DNA from: Paramyrothecium sp. XJ0827
Lineage: Eukaryota > Ascomycota > Sordariomycetes > Hypocreales > Stachybotryaceae
Length of the DNA: 64,000 nucleotides
Assembly (NCBI GenBank): GCA_020881915.1
Contig: JAJFPB010000007.1
Span: 4,123,892-4,187,891, forward strand
Direction of reading: 5' to 3'
The notes below the pieces were generated by a model. It was given only the letters and a program-made list of their open reading frames with translations. It was not told where the DNA came from and did not search any database. A program made the position numbers and the translations under genes. Position 1 is the first letter of the stretch. Each line of letters opens with the position of its first letter. Positions 21,701 to 30,659 of the stretch are shown in pieces.

Positions 21701-23857
21701 ATGCACTCCCCCTGCCCTGCGTGGGCGCCAACCACCGCCGCCATCGCCGAATGGCTCCTCGCCCCCTGTGCCTCTCTCAAGCATGGGCACGTCTCCGCCG
21801 GCCACGCCACCGGCAAGTCGACCTTCCTCCCGCGGGCTCTGTGGTCGCAGACGGTCGAAGCATCCCCTTCTTCGCGCTTCGTGCACGCCGTCCCCGAGAC
21901 CGAGCTCGTGCGACTGCAACGCATTGCAGAGGGCAGCGATCCCGCCCGACAATGGCATGCCGATGCCATCGCCTTTACAGCCCACGCGCAGCAGTTGGAG
22001 GTGTGCTCGTTCAGCGCCCTGGCCCAAGCCTGCCTCGAGCGCCTCAAGACAAAGAACCAGGCGCCCCTCGTTGCCTTTGTCGACCTCGACCAGCATTGCC
22101 CTGCCGATCTTGCGCTGGCCCTCCTCGGCCTCGTCTGGCTCTCGAAGCATGCCGCCGTCACCGTCCTGACCATGTCTCCCGGCGCGCCGCCCGCCTACCT
22201 CGAGAAGCTCTACGCACGAGTCGCCCGCGTTGGTGCGCCGCGGGTGTTTGCCATGCCCCCGCCCGCCATCCGAAGGGCGTCCTGGGTCCCGGTGGACAAA
22301 AACACCGCGTGCGAAACCGTCACCGAAGCCATCAAGGCCCGTCCCGACGACTCCCACATTGTGCTCGACATGACCTCGTCCGCTGCGATGAAGATCGCCG
22401 TCGCATTGCAGCTGCAGAGCGTCGAGCAACTCGTCCCGCCCGTCCCCGACATCCACGCCGTGCCACGCCTGCTCGAGGCGGACGACCATTGCAGGACCAC
22501 GGCGATCGCGTTCGATGCGTCCGTCAAGGTCGTTAACTTCTTCAGGGCCGGCCTGTGGCACGCGCGAGGCCACATCCGAGGCTTCCAGCATGTCCACATC
22601 CTCGTGCCGCCGAGCAAGCCGCGCCGCGTCTTCAACACCCGAACGGGTGATACCAGCGTCGTGACCGCCGTTACTTCTCGCGAGGAGCGGCTGGACATGC
22701 TCGCCTGGGCGGATCGGTGCGACGCCGAAACCGTGAGCGTCTACGCCCTCACCGACGAATCGCTCGAGCGGTTCCTGGACGGGCTGCCGCACCAGCGCCT
22801 CGACGTGGCCGACCGCCAGCTCCTGGGCTTCCTCTCGGCCCTCTCCATGTTCCAGCCGTGGTCCGAGAACGAAGAGGTCGGCCTGAAGTGCTTCGTGGCC
22901 GACGCTCAGGCCGCGGACGAAATGGCACACCGCAGCAGGATGCAGGGACTGGCACCCTGGAACCTCGCGAGGACGGCGTTCGAGACGCAGCCTCACCAAA
23001 ATCGATCCGTACTGTACCGGGTCCTGCCCGCCGTCGACTACGACGGCCGGGTCGCGCTCTTCGTTGCCATGCCCGCCTCTCCAAACGTCATGTGGGTGAA
23101 GCTGCACCTGGCCGCCATCATCAAGACGGGCATCCTGAACCTGTTCGACCTGCGCTCGACCGCCGGCCCACAGGACATGATGGCGCAGGTCTACTACGGC
23201 ATGACGTCGCCCCTCGCCAAGCAAGGCACCCTCTGGCTCCTGCTATGCATATGGCAACGCTTGATCGGAGACATAGCCTTGCAGCCGGCAATCCTGGACC
23301 GCCTCGTCTCAAGCCGCGAGGAGACCCGAGCCAGCGTCCTGGTCTCCCACGGCACCATCCCCCAGCTTGGACTTTCCCTCGACATCGGCCACGCGCGCCG
23401 CACGTGGCTGCACTACCTGCGCCTGCGCGCCCTGTTCCCAAGCGTTCCGCTCATGCCTCCGCCGGCCGAGGTGCTGACCGAGCAGGAGAGGACAACCTTG
23501 CAGGAGCATCTGATGGAGGGTTTCGCCTACGACCTCAACCTCGCAGAGGTGTCGGACGAGGTGGAAATCTTCCAGTACGGCCCGCGCCAGAACCTTAGCA
23601 CGAGCCCGCTAATCGACGCCACCGTCTTCTGGGGCGACATCGCTCAGCAGCAGCATTCACTGACCGGCTGCGAGATCCCCATGGGCGTTTGCTGCTGCGT
23701 CCCTCATTGCAACGGCGATTACAACCAGGTCGTTGAGGACTGGACCTGGATTCCTACCCAGCTTGTTGCCAAGTGGTTGAACGGGATGAGGGCATCGGTG
23801 ATTGGCGACACCATCCGCACACTGTATCCGGTCCGTCCCAACGTCGACGAGGCGTGA
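21701..23857 (+). CDS. Degenerate SF2 helicase-like ATPase, unknown family (gene B)
   Basis: A 718-residue, G+C-rich single-exon gene starting at the ATG at 21701 (context TTCAAGATG). Residues 34-41 form a Walker A, GHATGKST, followed by LPRAL as in DEAH-type and viral SF2 RNA helicases. FVHAVPETEL fits motif Ia. The motif II position reads VDLDQH (about 127-132) rather than DExH. AVTVLTMSPGAPP (about 155-168) fits motif III, normally an SAT/TAT-PPG type. The motif VI region reads SREERLDMLAWADR, where QRxGRxGR would be expected. So the ATP-binding site is kept but the arginine finger motif is lost. The C-terminus has a Cys cluster (VCCCVPHC). I infer an SF2-derived NTPase that may no longer unwind nucleic acid. 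The stop codon lies in the first unit of a tandem repeat. Confidence 0.6.
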   Translation: MHSPCPAWAPTTAAIAEWLLAPCASLKHGHVSAGHATGKSTFLPRALWSQTVEASPSSRFVHAVPETELVRLQRIAEGSDPARQWHADAIAFTAHAQQLEVCSFSALAQACLERLKTKNQAPLVAFVDLDQHCPADLALALLGLVWLSKHAAVTVLTMSPGAPPAYLEKLYARVARVGAPRVFAMPPPAIRRASWVPVDKNTACETVTEAIKARPDDSHIVLDMTSSAAMKIAVALQLQSVEQLVPPVPDIHAVPRLLEADDHCRTTAIAFDASVKVVNFFRAGLWHARGHIRGFQHVHILVPPSKPRRVFNTRTGDTSVVTAVTSREERLDMLAWADRCDAETVSVYALTDESLERFLDGLPHQRLDVADRQLLGFLSALSMFQPWSENEEVGLKCFVADAQAADEMAHRSRMQGLAPWNLARTAFETQPHQNRSVLYRVLPAVDYDGRVALFVAMPASPNVMWVKLHLAAIIKTGILNLFDLRSTAGPQDMMAQVYYGMTSPLAKQGTLWLLLCIWQRLIGDIALQPAILDRLVSSREETRASVLVSHGTIPQLGLSLDIGHARRTWLHYLRLRALFPSVPLMPPPAEVLTEQERTTLQEHLMEGFAYDLNLAEVSDEVEIFQYGPRQNLSTSPLIDATVFWGDIAQQQHSLTGCEIPMGVCCCVPHCNGDYNQVVEDWTWIPTQLVAKWLNGMRASVIGDTIRTLYPVRPNVDEA

Positions 23858-23943
23858 GCGATACCATCCGCATCTGTGTTCGGTCGTCCAACGTCGACGA
23901 GGCGACACCATCCGCGGCCTGTTCGGTCCAACGTCGACGAGGC
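23807..23943. repeat. Three tandem units spanning the stop codon of gene B
   Basis: Units of about 40-50 bp, each of the form GCGA(C/T)ACCATCCGC...CCAACGTCGACGAGGC. The 16-bp core lies at 23838, 23888 and 23928. The last residues of gene B are encoded in the first unit. Confidence 0.85.
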
Positions 23944-24059
23944 ATGTGACCAGCAGCCATTCGCCGGTCGTACCAGCATGCGTCACGGCATCAGGAGGAG
24001 TAGAATGAGGAGAGGACAGATCAATACCGCATTAATTGCTATAACCTTGCCAGCCACTT

Positions 24060-24425
24060 GAGCATTTTGTAATGTTCCCAACGTCCTGCCAATCCGTGCC
24101 CGTGATATGTCCCAGCGGTCTGCCCGCATTGAGTATTACCCATGTGCCTTATATGTTCCAACGGTATGCCCGACTGTCCATTGTTTGCCCACCTTGAGCA
24201 TTTTTGTTCGTGATATCCCCAACGTCCTGCCCACACTAAGCATTATCCATATGCCTGATATGTTCCAACAGTCTGCCCGACTGTTCACATTGCCTGCCCA
24301 CCTTGAGCATTATCTTCGTGATCTTCCCAACGTCCTGCCCACTCTAAGCATTACCCATGTGCCTGATATGTCCCAACGGTCTGTCCAACTGCCCACATTG
24401 TAATCCTAGCGGTCTGCACATTGAC
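24060..24425. repeat. Imperfect tandem array, unit about 115 bp, 3 copies
   Basis: Units built from the phrases CCCAACGTCCTGCC, TTGAGCATTA or CTAAGCATTA, GCCTGATATGTTCCAAC and GTCTGCCCGACTG recur about three times. The array is private to the 3' side of gene B. The rest of the gap up to 25065 shows nothing I can support. Confidence 0.75.
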
Positions 24426-25065
24426 CATTATCCAACCCCCCGTCATGTATCCCACGTCCTGACAATGTCTTGCTTCAACCTCAAGCATGTACGCTCGTGT
24501 TGTGATATGTTCTACCTTTGTCCATCTTTGTCTGGAGCGCAGCTCGTCAGGTAACTGCCTGGCATTGGAGTGGCGGCTTGCAGAGACAGAGCCATGGTTT
24601 GCAGATTACTCGACACACGTACTCGAAATTGAAACGTCCGGGTCGCACTTTCAATGTTCACCTTATGGTTTGATCCGCGTGGCAGTCGACGTCCACGTAC
24701 TTGAGCGGACTTTCGGGCCGCCGTTGGTCACATGCATACTCGATCAGACTTCTGGACTTATCACATGGCACGATTCGTAGTAAATGACTCGATCAGGCTT
24801 CCCGACTCGGTTTCACGTGGCACAACATCCGGACTCACGTCTGCACGATCCGCAACTGACATCACATACCTTGGACTCGGACCACGTGCCCGAACGGCAT
24901 CGCTCAGTCGACGTCCCCATTGCCCTGAGCTCGCGGGACATCCTGTCTCAGCGTGGCGTACACTGCTGGATACGAAAACGCGAGCGCGGCGATCCTCGCA
25001 GCCTGGGCTCCCACCTTTTTCTTCCGCAGCTCGATGGCGCGCTCCAGCGTGGACTTGCTCTCCTC

Positions 25066-25626
25066 CTAAGGGAGCATGGGAAGATCCCACGACGCTGCGG
25101 CCTCGGCCTCGAGGCTCGCCAACCGGTCGGCCAGGTGCTCCGTCTCCACATCGGCCTGGATCAGCTTGTGCTTGAAACCGGACCGCCGCTTCGTCTCGTC
25201 AGTAATGTCCCGGACATTATCTGCGTAAAAGGGCCGCACGTCCAGAACGGCCCTCTCGGTCAACTCCCAGTCCACCTCGTCCTCGCGTTGTCGCCAACCT
25301 CGACGACGTTGAAGCCGGACTTGTAGACGAGCGCGCCAGCCAGTGTCGTCACGAGCTGCTCCGCCAGCTGTAGCTGGCCTGGCTTCCACGTGCGGATCGC
25401 AATCTTGGACACCATCTCCACCGGGATGTTGAGCGACGCGAGAATGCTTATCGTCAGCCCGAGCGGCTTGTTGCTCGTCGAGCTCGCGTGCTTGCTCAGG
25501 CGCTCCCTGAGGTTGCTGGAGCACCCCACGTACATCGGGCATTGTCGCTGGCGCACCGTGCCTGTCGGATCGAGCCCGCGCCGCGCCGCCCACGGAAAGC
25601 ATTTGTGCTGTTGGCTGGCGAGCCAT
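25066..25626 (-). pseudogene. GIY-YIG-like nuclease domain protein, frame-broken (gene C)
   Basis: From the ATG at 25626 the frame begins MARQPTAQMLSVGG, but the recognisable domain lies in another frame (25556-25260): PMYVGCSSNLRERLSKHAS, which matches the YIG half of GIY-YIG domains (YVG.s.nL..Rl..H). The C-terminal part, with EDEVDWELTERAVLDVRP and a charged helix ending SWDLPMLP, is again in the first frame, down to 25066. No sensible intron explains the two switches, so at least two indels are likely. GIY-YIG domains are endonucleases in mobile introns, repair and transposons. Here the conserved first half (GIY) is not clear, so activity is doubtful. Its position in an unassigned gene island suggests an element-borne nuclease. 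Confidence 0.5.
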
Positions 25627-25959
25627 CGATGTGAGATGTTTAGATGTGAGATATTTGTGGATGAGGATGAGGATGTGCAGAAAGGGCAGGGACGGTCCGC
25701 GCCTTCTCATCTTCCTTCCTGTCGCTGTACCTAATGCTGAACGCCCTTACCGCATTGTGCTGTGAGTATGCTTCTGCGATGTGGTTTGAAAATGAGTTGT
25801 TCTCGCAAGTCTTTATACCTGATACGATTTACCTTACAGCTGCACATACGCTGAGGTCCGCCGTGTACGTTGACCGCAGAATGACAAGCCAAAGCATCCG
25901 TAACAACAAGTCACAGAGGGGACAAGTGATTGGAATTGACGTGGACAGTCACAGATCGC

Positions 25960-26215
25960 ATATCCGGCCGTGCGGTAGATGTGGGCTCGATGCAGTCAAG
26001 ACATGGTGGGTTCACGAGCAGCAGGTGAGGGTTCATGCAGTCACTGGGGAAGACAATGTCTGAGCACAATGTATATTCAGTGTGCAAGACTCAGTCCACC
26101 ATGTACTCCGATTGTTCAGCTTCCAGCTTCTCAGCCTCCTCCAGTTATTGCGGGTCGTTCGATTCGATCGCTCATCAGATGTTGCACGGCCGGGTAGCTT
26201 ATTCAACCGATCGTT
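25960..26215 (+). repeat. Left copy of a modular inverted repeat
   Basis: Contains the modules GATGCAGTCAAGACATGG, GCAGCAGGTGAGGGTTCA, CACTGGGGAAGACAATGTC, TATTCAGTGTGCAAGAC and GATTGTTCAGC, then CGATTCGATCGCTC. The same modules occur in reverse complement at 29940-30520, where several are amplified. The two copies therefore flank genes D and E as inverted repeats. Confidence 0.8.
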
Positions 26216-26724
26216 CGTCAAACGTTGAGTGATAGCCGAGATGTACCCTACTCATGTTAGCACGCGGTCGTGGTCGCGTACCGCAGTTACTTACCTTGTG
26301 TGGTCGCGGACAATACCAAGCAGTCAGGTTAGGCCCAGTCGCGGACGTGCAGTCAAATGCCCGTCAGATGTTCGCGGTCGGCCAGGGTCCAGACTTTCGT
26401 AATGACAGCTCAATGACAATGATACTCATCGGATAATCCACGGGCACGATCCAGTCATTGAAGACTCCACGATCAAAGGCTCGTCGGGACGTATTCACTA
26501 GCTGCCGCGGAACAATAGATTGCTCGAACGTATTCTCATGATCATGCTTGGGCAGGGAACATTCACCAACTCGTGACGTTCACTCGGCCCTGCTTCGGTT
26601 GCTGCGGAACAACATTCACGAATGCTCGGAAAGTATTCACACAGTCGGCCACTAAGGCCAGTCACGCACCAATTCACACTTGACGTTGGTCCAGCGGAAC
26701 GGTAAGGTGAGGGAAAGGACATTA

Positions 26725-27570
26725 TCAAATGGCGTCGCCAATATCCAAGTCCTTCTCCGTGGTTTGCGCGCCAAGGAGCTCACTAAACGTTTCCTCCTCT
26801 ACCAAGAAGGGATTCCTCGGGATAGGCGTATTCTTAGCGCCAGCCTGCTTCCAGTTCTTACCGGAATTCCTGCCGTGGCCGTCCGGGGCAGCATCAGCAC
26901 AGCGCGTATGTCCGGCGGAATCGACGTCGACGAGCTCGTCTTCATCATCTTTCAGCTCGACAACCTTCCTCTTGCGACCGACGGGATTAATATTCCGCAG
27001 CGCGCTGTCGAGCAGGTTCCGACGGTACATGATGCCGCCGAAGCTGCTCATACCGGAATTCCTGCCGTGGCGGTCCGGGGCAGCATCAGCGGAGCGCGTG
27101 TATCCGGTGGAATCGACGTCGACGAGCTCGTCTTCATCGTCTTCCAGGTCGACAACCTTCCTCTTGCGACCGACGGGATTAATATTCCGCAGCGCGCTGT
27201 CGAGCAGGCTCCGAGGGCCCATGATGCCGACGAAGCTGCTCTCGCCGGTGCTGCGCTCGATGCTCTCCGCGACCTGTTCGATGGTCCTTCGGCCGCCGAC
27301 AAAGGAGAAGCTGTTTGGCCCGATGGGATCGTTGGGTACGATGAAGTTGCCCTTGGCCAGGCTCCTGGACGGAGCCGTGACCTGGAGCTGGTTGCCGGAA
27401 AAGTCAAGGTTAATATCCTTGACAATGGCCGGTTCCGACCTGGTAAATCGTGCCACGGCGTTGGAGCCCTTAGCCGACTGTCCCTGGTTTTGGCGTTTGT
27501 CTGCCTGCGAACCTGTCTGATTCTTCGGGCGACTGCCATCGGTGGGCTTGTTGGCGTTGTCGTCTGCCAT
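26725..27570 (-). CDS. Nuclear-type protein with 64-residue internal duplication (gene D)
   Basis: I do not recognise a family. From the ATG at 27570 the product is 281 residues, unspliced. A hydrophilic N-terminus (Asn, Gln, Lys-rich) is followed by a globular segment (VKDINLDFSGNQLQV). Two tandem 64-residue repeats follow (192-bp period, genomic 27243-27052 and 27051-26860). Each repeat contains LLDSALRNINPVGRKRKVV, with GRKRKV resembling a nuclear localisation signal, and an acidic stretch DDEDELVDVDS. The acidic/basic pattern suggests a nuclear protein-binding or chromatin role, but this is only a guess. It is divergent from gene E. The frame extends upstream through a CA repeat that would encode His-Thr repeats, so the ATG after it was chosen. 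Confidence 0.6.
   Translation of the reverse strand: MADDNANKPTDGSRPKNQTGSQADKRQNQGQSAKGSNAVARFTRSEPAIVKDINLDFSGNQLQVTAPSRSLAKGNFIVPNDPIGPNSFSFVGGRRTIEQVAESIERSTGESSFVGIMGPRSLLDSALRNINPVGRKRKVVDLEDDEDELVDVDSTGYTRSADAAPDRHGRNSGMSSFGGIMYRRNLLDSALRNINPVGRKRKVVELKDDEDELVDVDSAGHTRCADAAPDGHGRNSGKNWKQAGAKNTPIPRNPFLVEEETFSELLGAQTTEKDLDIGDAI
26860..27243. repeat. 192-bp tandem duplication in gene D
   Basis: Two in-frame units, 26860-27051 and 27052-27243, about 90% identical by eye, each encoding 64 residues. Confidence 0.85.
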
Positions 27571-27572
27571 TG

Positions 27573-27608
27573 CGTGTGTGTGTGTGTGTGTGTGTGGTGT
27601 GTGTGTGT
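27573..27608. repeat. GT/CA microsatellite in the gene D leader
   Basis: About 18 GT dinucleotides with one interruption, directly upstream of the gene D start codon, in the 344-bp gap between divergent genes D and E. Confidence 0.95.
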
Positions 27609-27914
27609 TTCTGAAGATGGAAGAAGAAGAAGGTGAAAGAGGGGTCACAATAACAGTGGAATCGCCAATGGATACACAAGACTCACCGCCCGGGGTGAGG
27701 AAAAAGTGAGGTTGTCATGACGGACTGTCAGGTTGTACTGCGCAGCTGTTTGGCCCGCGAGAACCTCTGCCAACTGGGGTATTGTATACATGCCGGCTGT
27801 CCGGTGGATACAAACGCCCGGCGGCAGAATAATACGAAATTTTAAGTACTACAGACGGACCAGTGACCGTTTGTCATCTCAACACCATCACAACATCGTC
27901 AAAACATCAGCACC

Positions 27915-29550
27915 ATGTCCCAACCATCAAAGGCAAACGCTGAGCCAGTAGCAGACTGGCGAACAAAGCTGCCGATAGCCTTCGGCCTGCCGCTTGATGA
28001 CCCGTTCAACGCGGGTCAGAGGCGAGCATGGATGTTGGCCTACTTTCAACACTTGTCCCCCGGCTTGACACAGCACCAGTTCGACGACATGCTGTCTCGA
28101 GCGGAGACGAACGTGTGCCTCCGTAGCTTCGCCTGCTCGGAGACGCAGATCCGGACGAACCACTTTCTGCATCGCGTCGATGCGATGTGCTGGATCGGCT
28201 TCTGTGAGTCCCCTGCCCCGTTTGATGTCCAAGCTAACACATACAGTTTCCCGTACATTGAAGCGCAACCCGGTCCCCAAGTGGCCTTTCATGGCCTACA
28301 ACCGCAGCAAACGCGACCTCGAGGAGGAGCCCATGTCTGCCATTTTTGCAGCGTGGTACAGGAAACATGTCCCCACGCTCGTGCGGGAGGATGTTGTTCG
28401 AGCGATCGAGGGCGGGGACCAGTCCCTCGCAATGTTCGGCGCCCAGCTCGACATGCTCAAGCTCGACCCCAGCCCAGGCGAGCCCAGCGAAGCTCCCAAG
28501 TCCGAGCTGAGCAAATCTCGATGGGTCGACGACCCGGACCTGCCGCCCGTGCCTGCAGCAGCGTCGTCTGTGCCTACCAAGCAAGACCAGGCCGGTCCAA
28601 AGGCGGGCGCCGTCTCCCAGCGCGAGCAACTTGCCTCGTCGTGGGGTCGTACCCTGCGCCCGAAGCCGGCTGTGGATGAAGACGGGCGTTTGCTGTCGCG
28701 TTTCGATGCGCTTCGTCGTCGGGTCATGGAAGAGCAGGCTTCCCAGTCTCGACAGGCCCAGCAGGCTTCGACGGCTGTAAAGACTCCCGTGTCGCTGCCA
28801 GATAAAGCCTCGACGGCCACACCATCGCGCCAGCAGGCGTCGTCCAAGCCTGCATCTGTGAAGACTCCCGTCTCGCAGTCCTCTGCAAAGAGTCCTGCCT
28901 CGCAGAAGGACGTGAAGATGCATGTCTCGCAGCCCGTCAATGCCCAAGCCGGAGCCTCAAGCAAGCAAGCTTCGAGCACCGGCTCCGCCCAAGCCTCGCT
29001 GGACACTCAACCCGCCGCACCTCCCGCACCCTTAGATGTCTCGCGGCGTCGCATGCTGCACGACTTTGAAGCAGCGGTGTGGTTCGAGTTGAACCAAGAG
29101 GCCGGCGTTGCCGGCTTTGTCGGCTGGGAACCGTTCTCGGGACCCATGCAGCTCACGTTTCCCCAGGGCTTCATCGTTGGACACCTGCGCAATAGTGCTT
29201 TCTGTCGCCGGATCAACTCCGAGATGCCTGGTGTGATGTACCTGGTGGACAACGACGCGCGAGGCCAGTGCCGCCTGCGTGTCCAGCTGAACCCGGCGCA
29301 TTCCAATTCGCTCGAGCTCAACGTGCTTTTAATGCTCAAGTTGCGCCAGCTTTGGATCATGCTGGTCGGCTGGGCACGTCAGGTGTGGATTAGCTTCACG
29401 GCCGGGCCCAATGCCTTCATTCCTCTGGATAAGTGGATTGACACGGACATGTGCCATTCGTTGCTGCTGCTCCGTGGTCTGGAGGTTCGCGGGCTCCATG
29501 CCGAGCTCCGTGACTTGTCCATGCAACTGCAATCGGCGCAGAAGCAATAG
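27915..29550 (+). CDS. Ser/Gln/Ala-rich protein of unknown family (gene E)
   Basis: Two exons, 27915-28203 and 28247-29550, separated by a 43-bp GT-AG intron with a CTAAC branch site, give 530 residues. The N-terminal part (about 1-180) is globular, with FGLPLDDPFNAGQRRAWMLA, CWIGFF and NPVPKWPFMAYNRSKRDLEE. The middle (about 190-340) is a low-complexity linker with repeated SxKTPVS and ASQ/SKQAS phrases. The C-terminal part (about 350-530) is a second folded domain (WFELNQEAGVAGFVGWEPF, FIVGHLRNSAFCRRI) ending in a Leu-rich helix. I know of no matching family. It starts 344 bp from the divergent gene D and has its own 3' repeat array. Confidence 0.65.
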
Positions 29551-29569
29551 CTCGATAGGCCGCCCGTAG

Positions 29570-29860
29570 ACTGACTTTCGTATGACTGTTGGACTTTCGT
29601 TCTTGATGACTTTGCCTGTCACTTGACGACCCTTGATGTCACCATCTCGTTGACCTTGATGTCTTGATGTCATAAATCTCGATGACCTTGTCTGTCACTT
29701 GACGACCGTTGATATTATATCTTGATGACTTTATCTGTCACTTGATCGACCGTTGATGCCATATCTCGACGATATATCTGTCTTGATCGACCGTTGATAT
29801 CACATCTCGACGATTTACCTGTCTTGATCGACCGTGATGTCACCCTAGGCTTGATGACCG
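29570..29860. repeat. Tandem array downstream of gene E, unit about 45 bp
   Basis: About six imperfect units made of CTTGATCGACCGTTGAT followed by (A/T)TATCTCGACGATTTATCTGT-like sequence. It begins right after the gene E stop. Confidence 0.8.
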
Positions 29861-29939
29861 TCGACCCGTCTGCAAGTGCGAATGCACGTAAGTCTCTCCT
29901 ACGCCGTCCTTGTTCTTAGCTAACCCTTCTAGTGACTAC

Positions 29940-30650
29940 TCGAGCGATCGAAGCGACCGGAATAATGGGGACATGGATTGGTGTTGTAGACTGAATATAC
30001 ATTGCTGCTCGTGGACATCGCTGCATTCCTCGGTGACTGTATGCTGCCGTGAACCAACCATGTCTTGACTGCATGCACTTGCTGCTGTGAACCAACCATG
30101 TCTTGGCTGCATGCACCTGCTGCTGTGAACCAACCATGTCTTGACTGCATCGGAGGGCATGGACTGGGTCTTGCACATTGAACATATATTCTACTTGGAG
30201 GCTGAACAACTGGAGGCTGAACATCGGAGGGCATGGTGGACTGGGTCTTGCACACTGAATACACATTTTGCTTGGGCTGAACAATCGAAGGACATGGTGG
30301 ACTAGGTCTCGCACACTGAATACACAATCTGCTTGGAGGCTGAACAATCGAAGGGCATGGTAGACTGGGTCATGCACACTGAATATACATTTTACTTGGA
30401 GGCTGAACAATCGACGAACATGGTGACTGGGTCTTGCACACTGAATATATAATATGCTCGGACATTGTCTTCCCCAGTGACTGCGTGAACCCTCACCTGC
30501 TGCCCTTGAACGAATTCGTCCAGTGATGTACGCTGTGAACGATTCCTCCAGTGATGTATGCTGTGAACGATTCCTCCAGTGATGTATGCTGTGAACGATT
30601 CCTCCAGTGATTTGTGCCGTGAATGACTTCGTCCAGTGATGGTACGAATC
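29940..30650 (-). repeat. Right, amplified copy of the modular inverted repeat
   Basis: In plus-strand order: three units of a 44-bp module (GTGAACCAACCATGTCTTG..GCATGCAC, 30045-30150), about six units of a roughly 63-bp module (GGAGGCTGAACAATCGAAGG ... GGGTCTTGCACACTGAATA, 30175-30450), one GACATTGTCTTCCCCAGTGA module, and four units of a roughly 29-bp module (GATGTATGCTGTGAACGATT, 30525-30640). The order is the reverse complement of the simpler copy at 25960-26215. Confidence 0.8.
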
Positions 30651-30659
30651 TATATCCAC

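Noticed and set aside
21548..23224. 558-codon minus-strand frame opposite gene B
   Set aside because: It is antisense to the helicase-like frame. High G+C content opens antisense frames; the His/Gly/Arg/Asp-rich product has no domain, whereas gene B has ordered helicase-like motifs.
24040..24430. Possible CRISPR-like array because of regularly spaced repeats
   Set aside because: Units of about 115 bp are themselves similar along their whole length, with no unique spacers, and the genome is eukaryotic; it is a minisatellite.
26680..27636. 318-codon plus-strand frame opposite gene D
   Set aside because: It is open because the 192-bp duplication is a multiple of three and G+C-rich. The minus frame has the NLS and acidic pattern and a start codon next to a divergent promoter.
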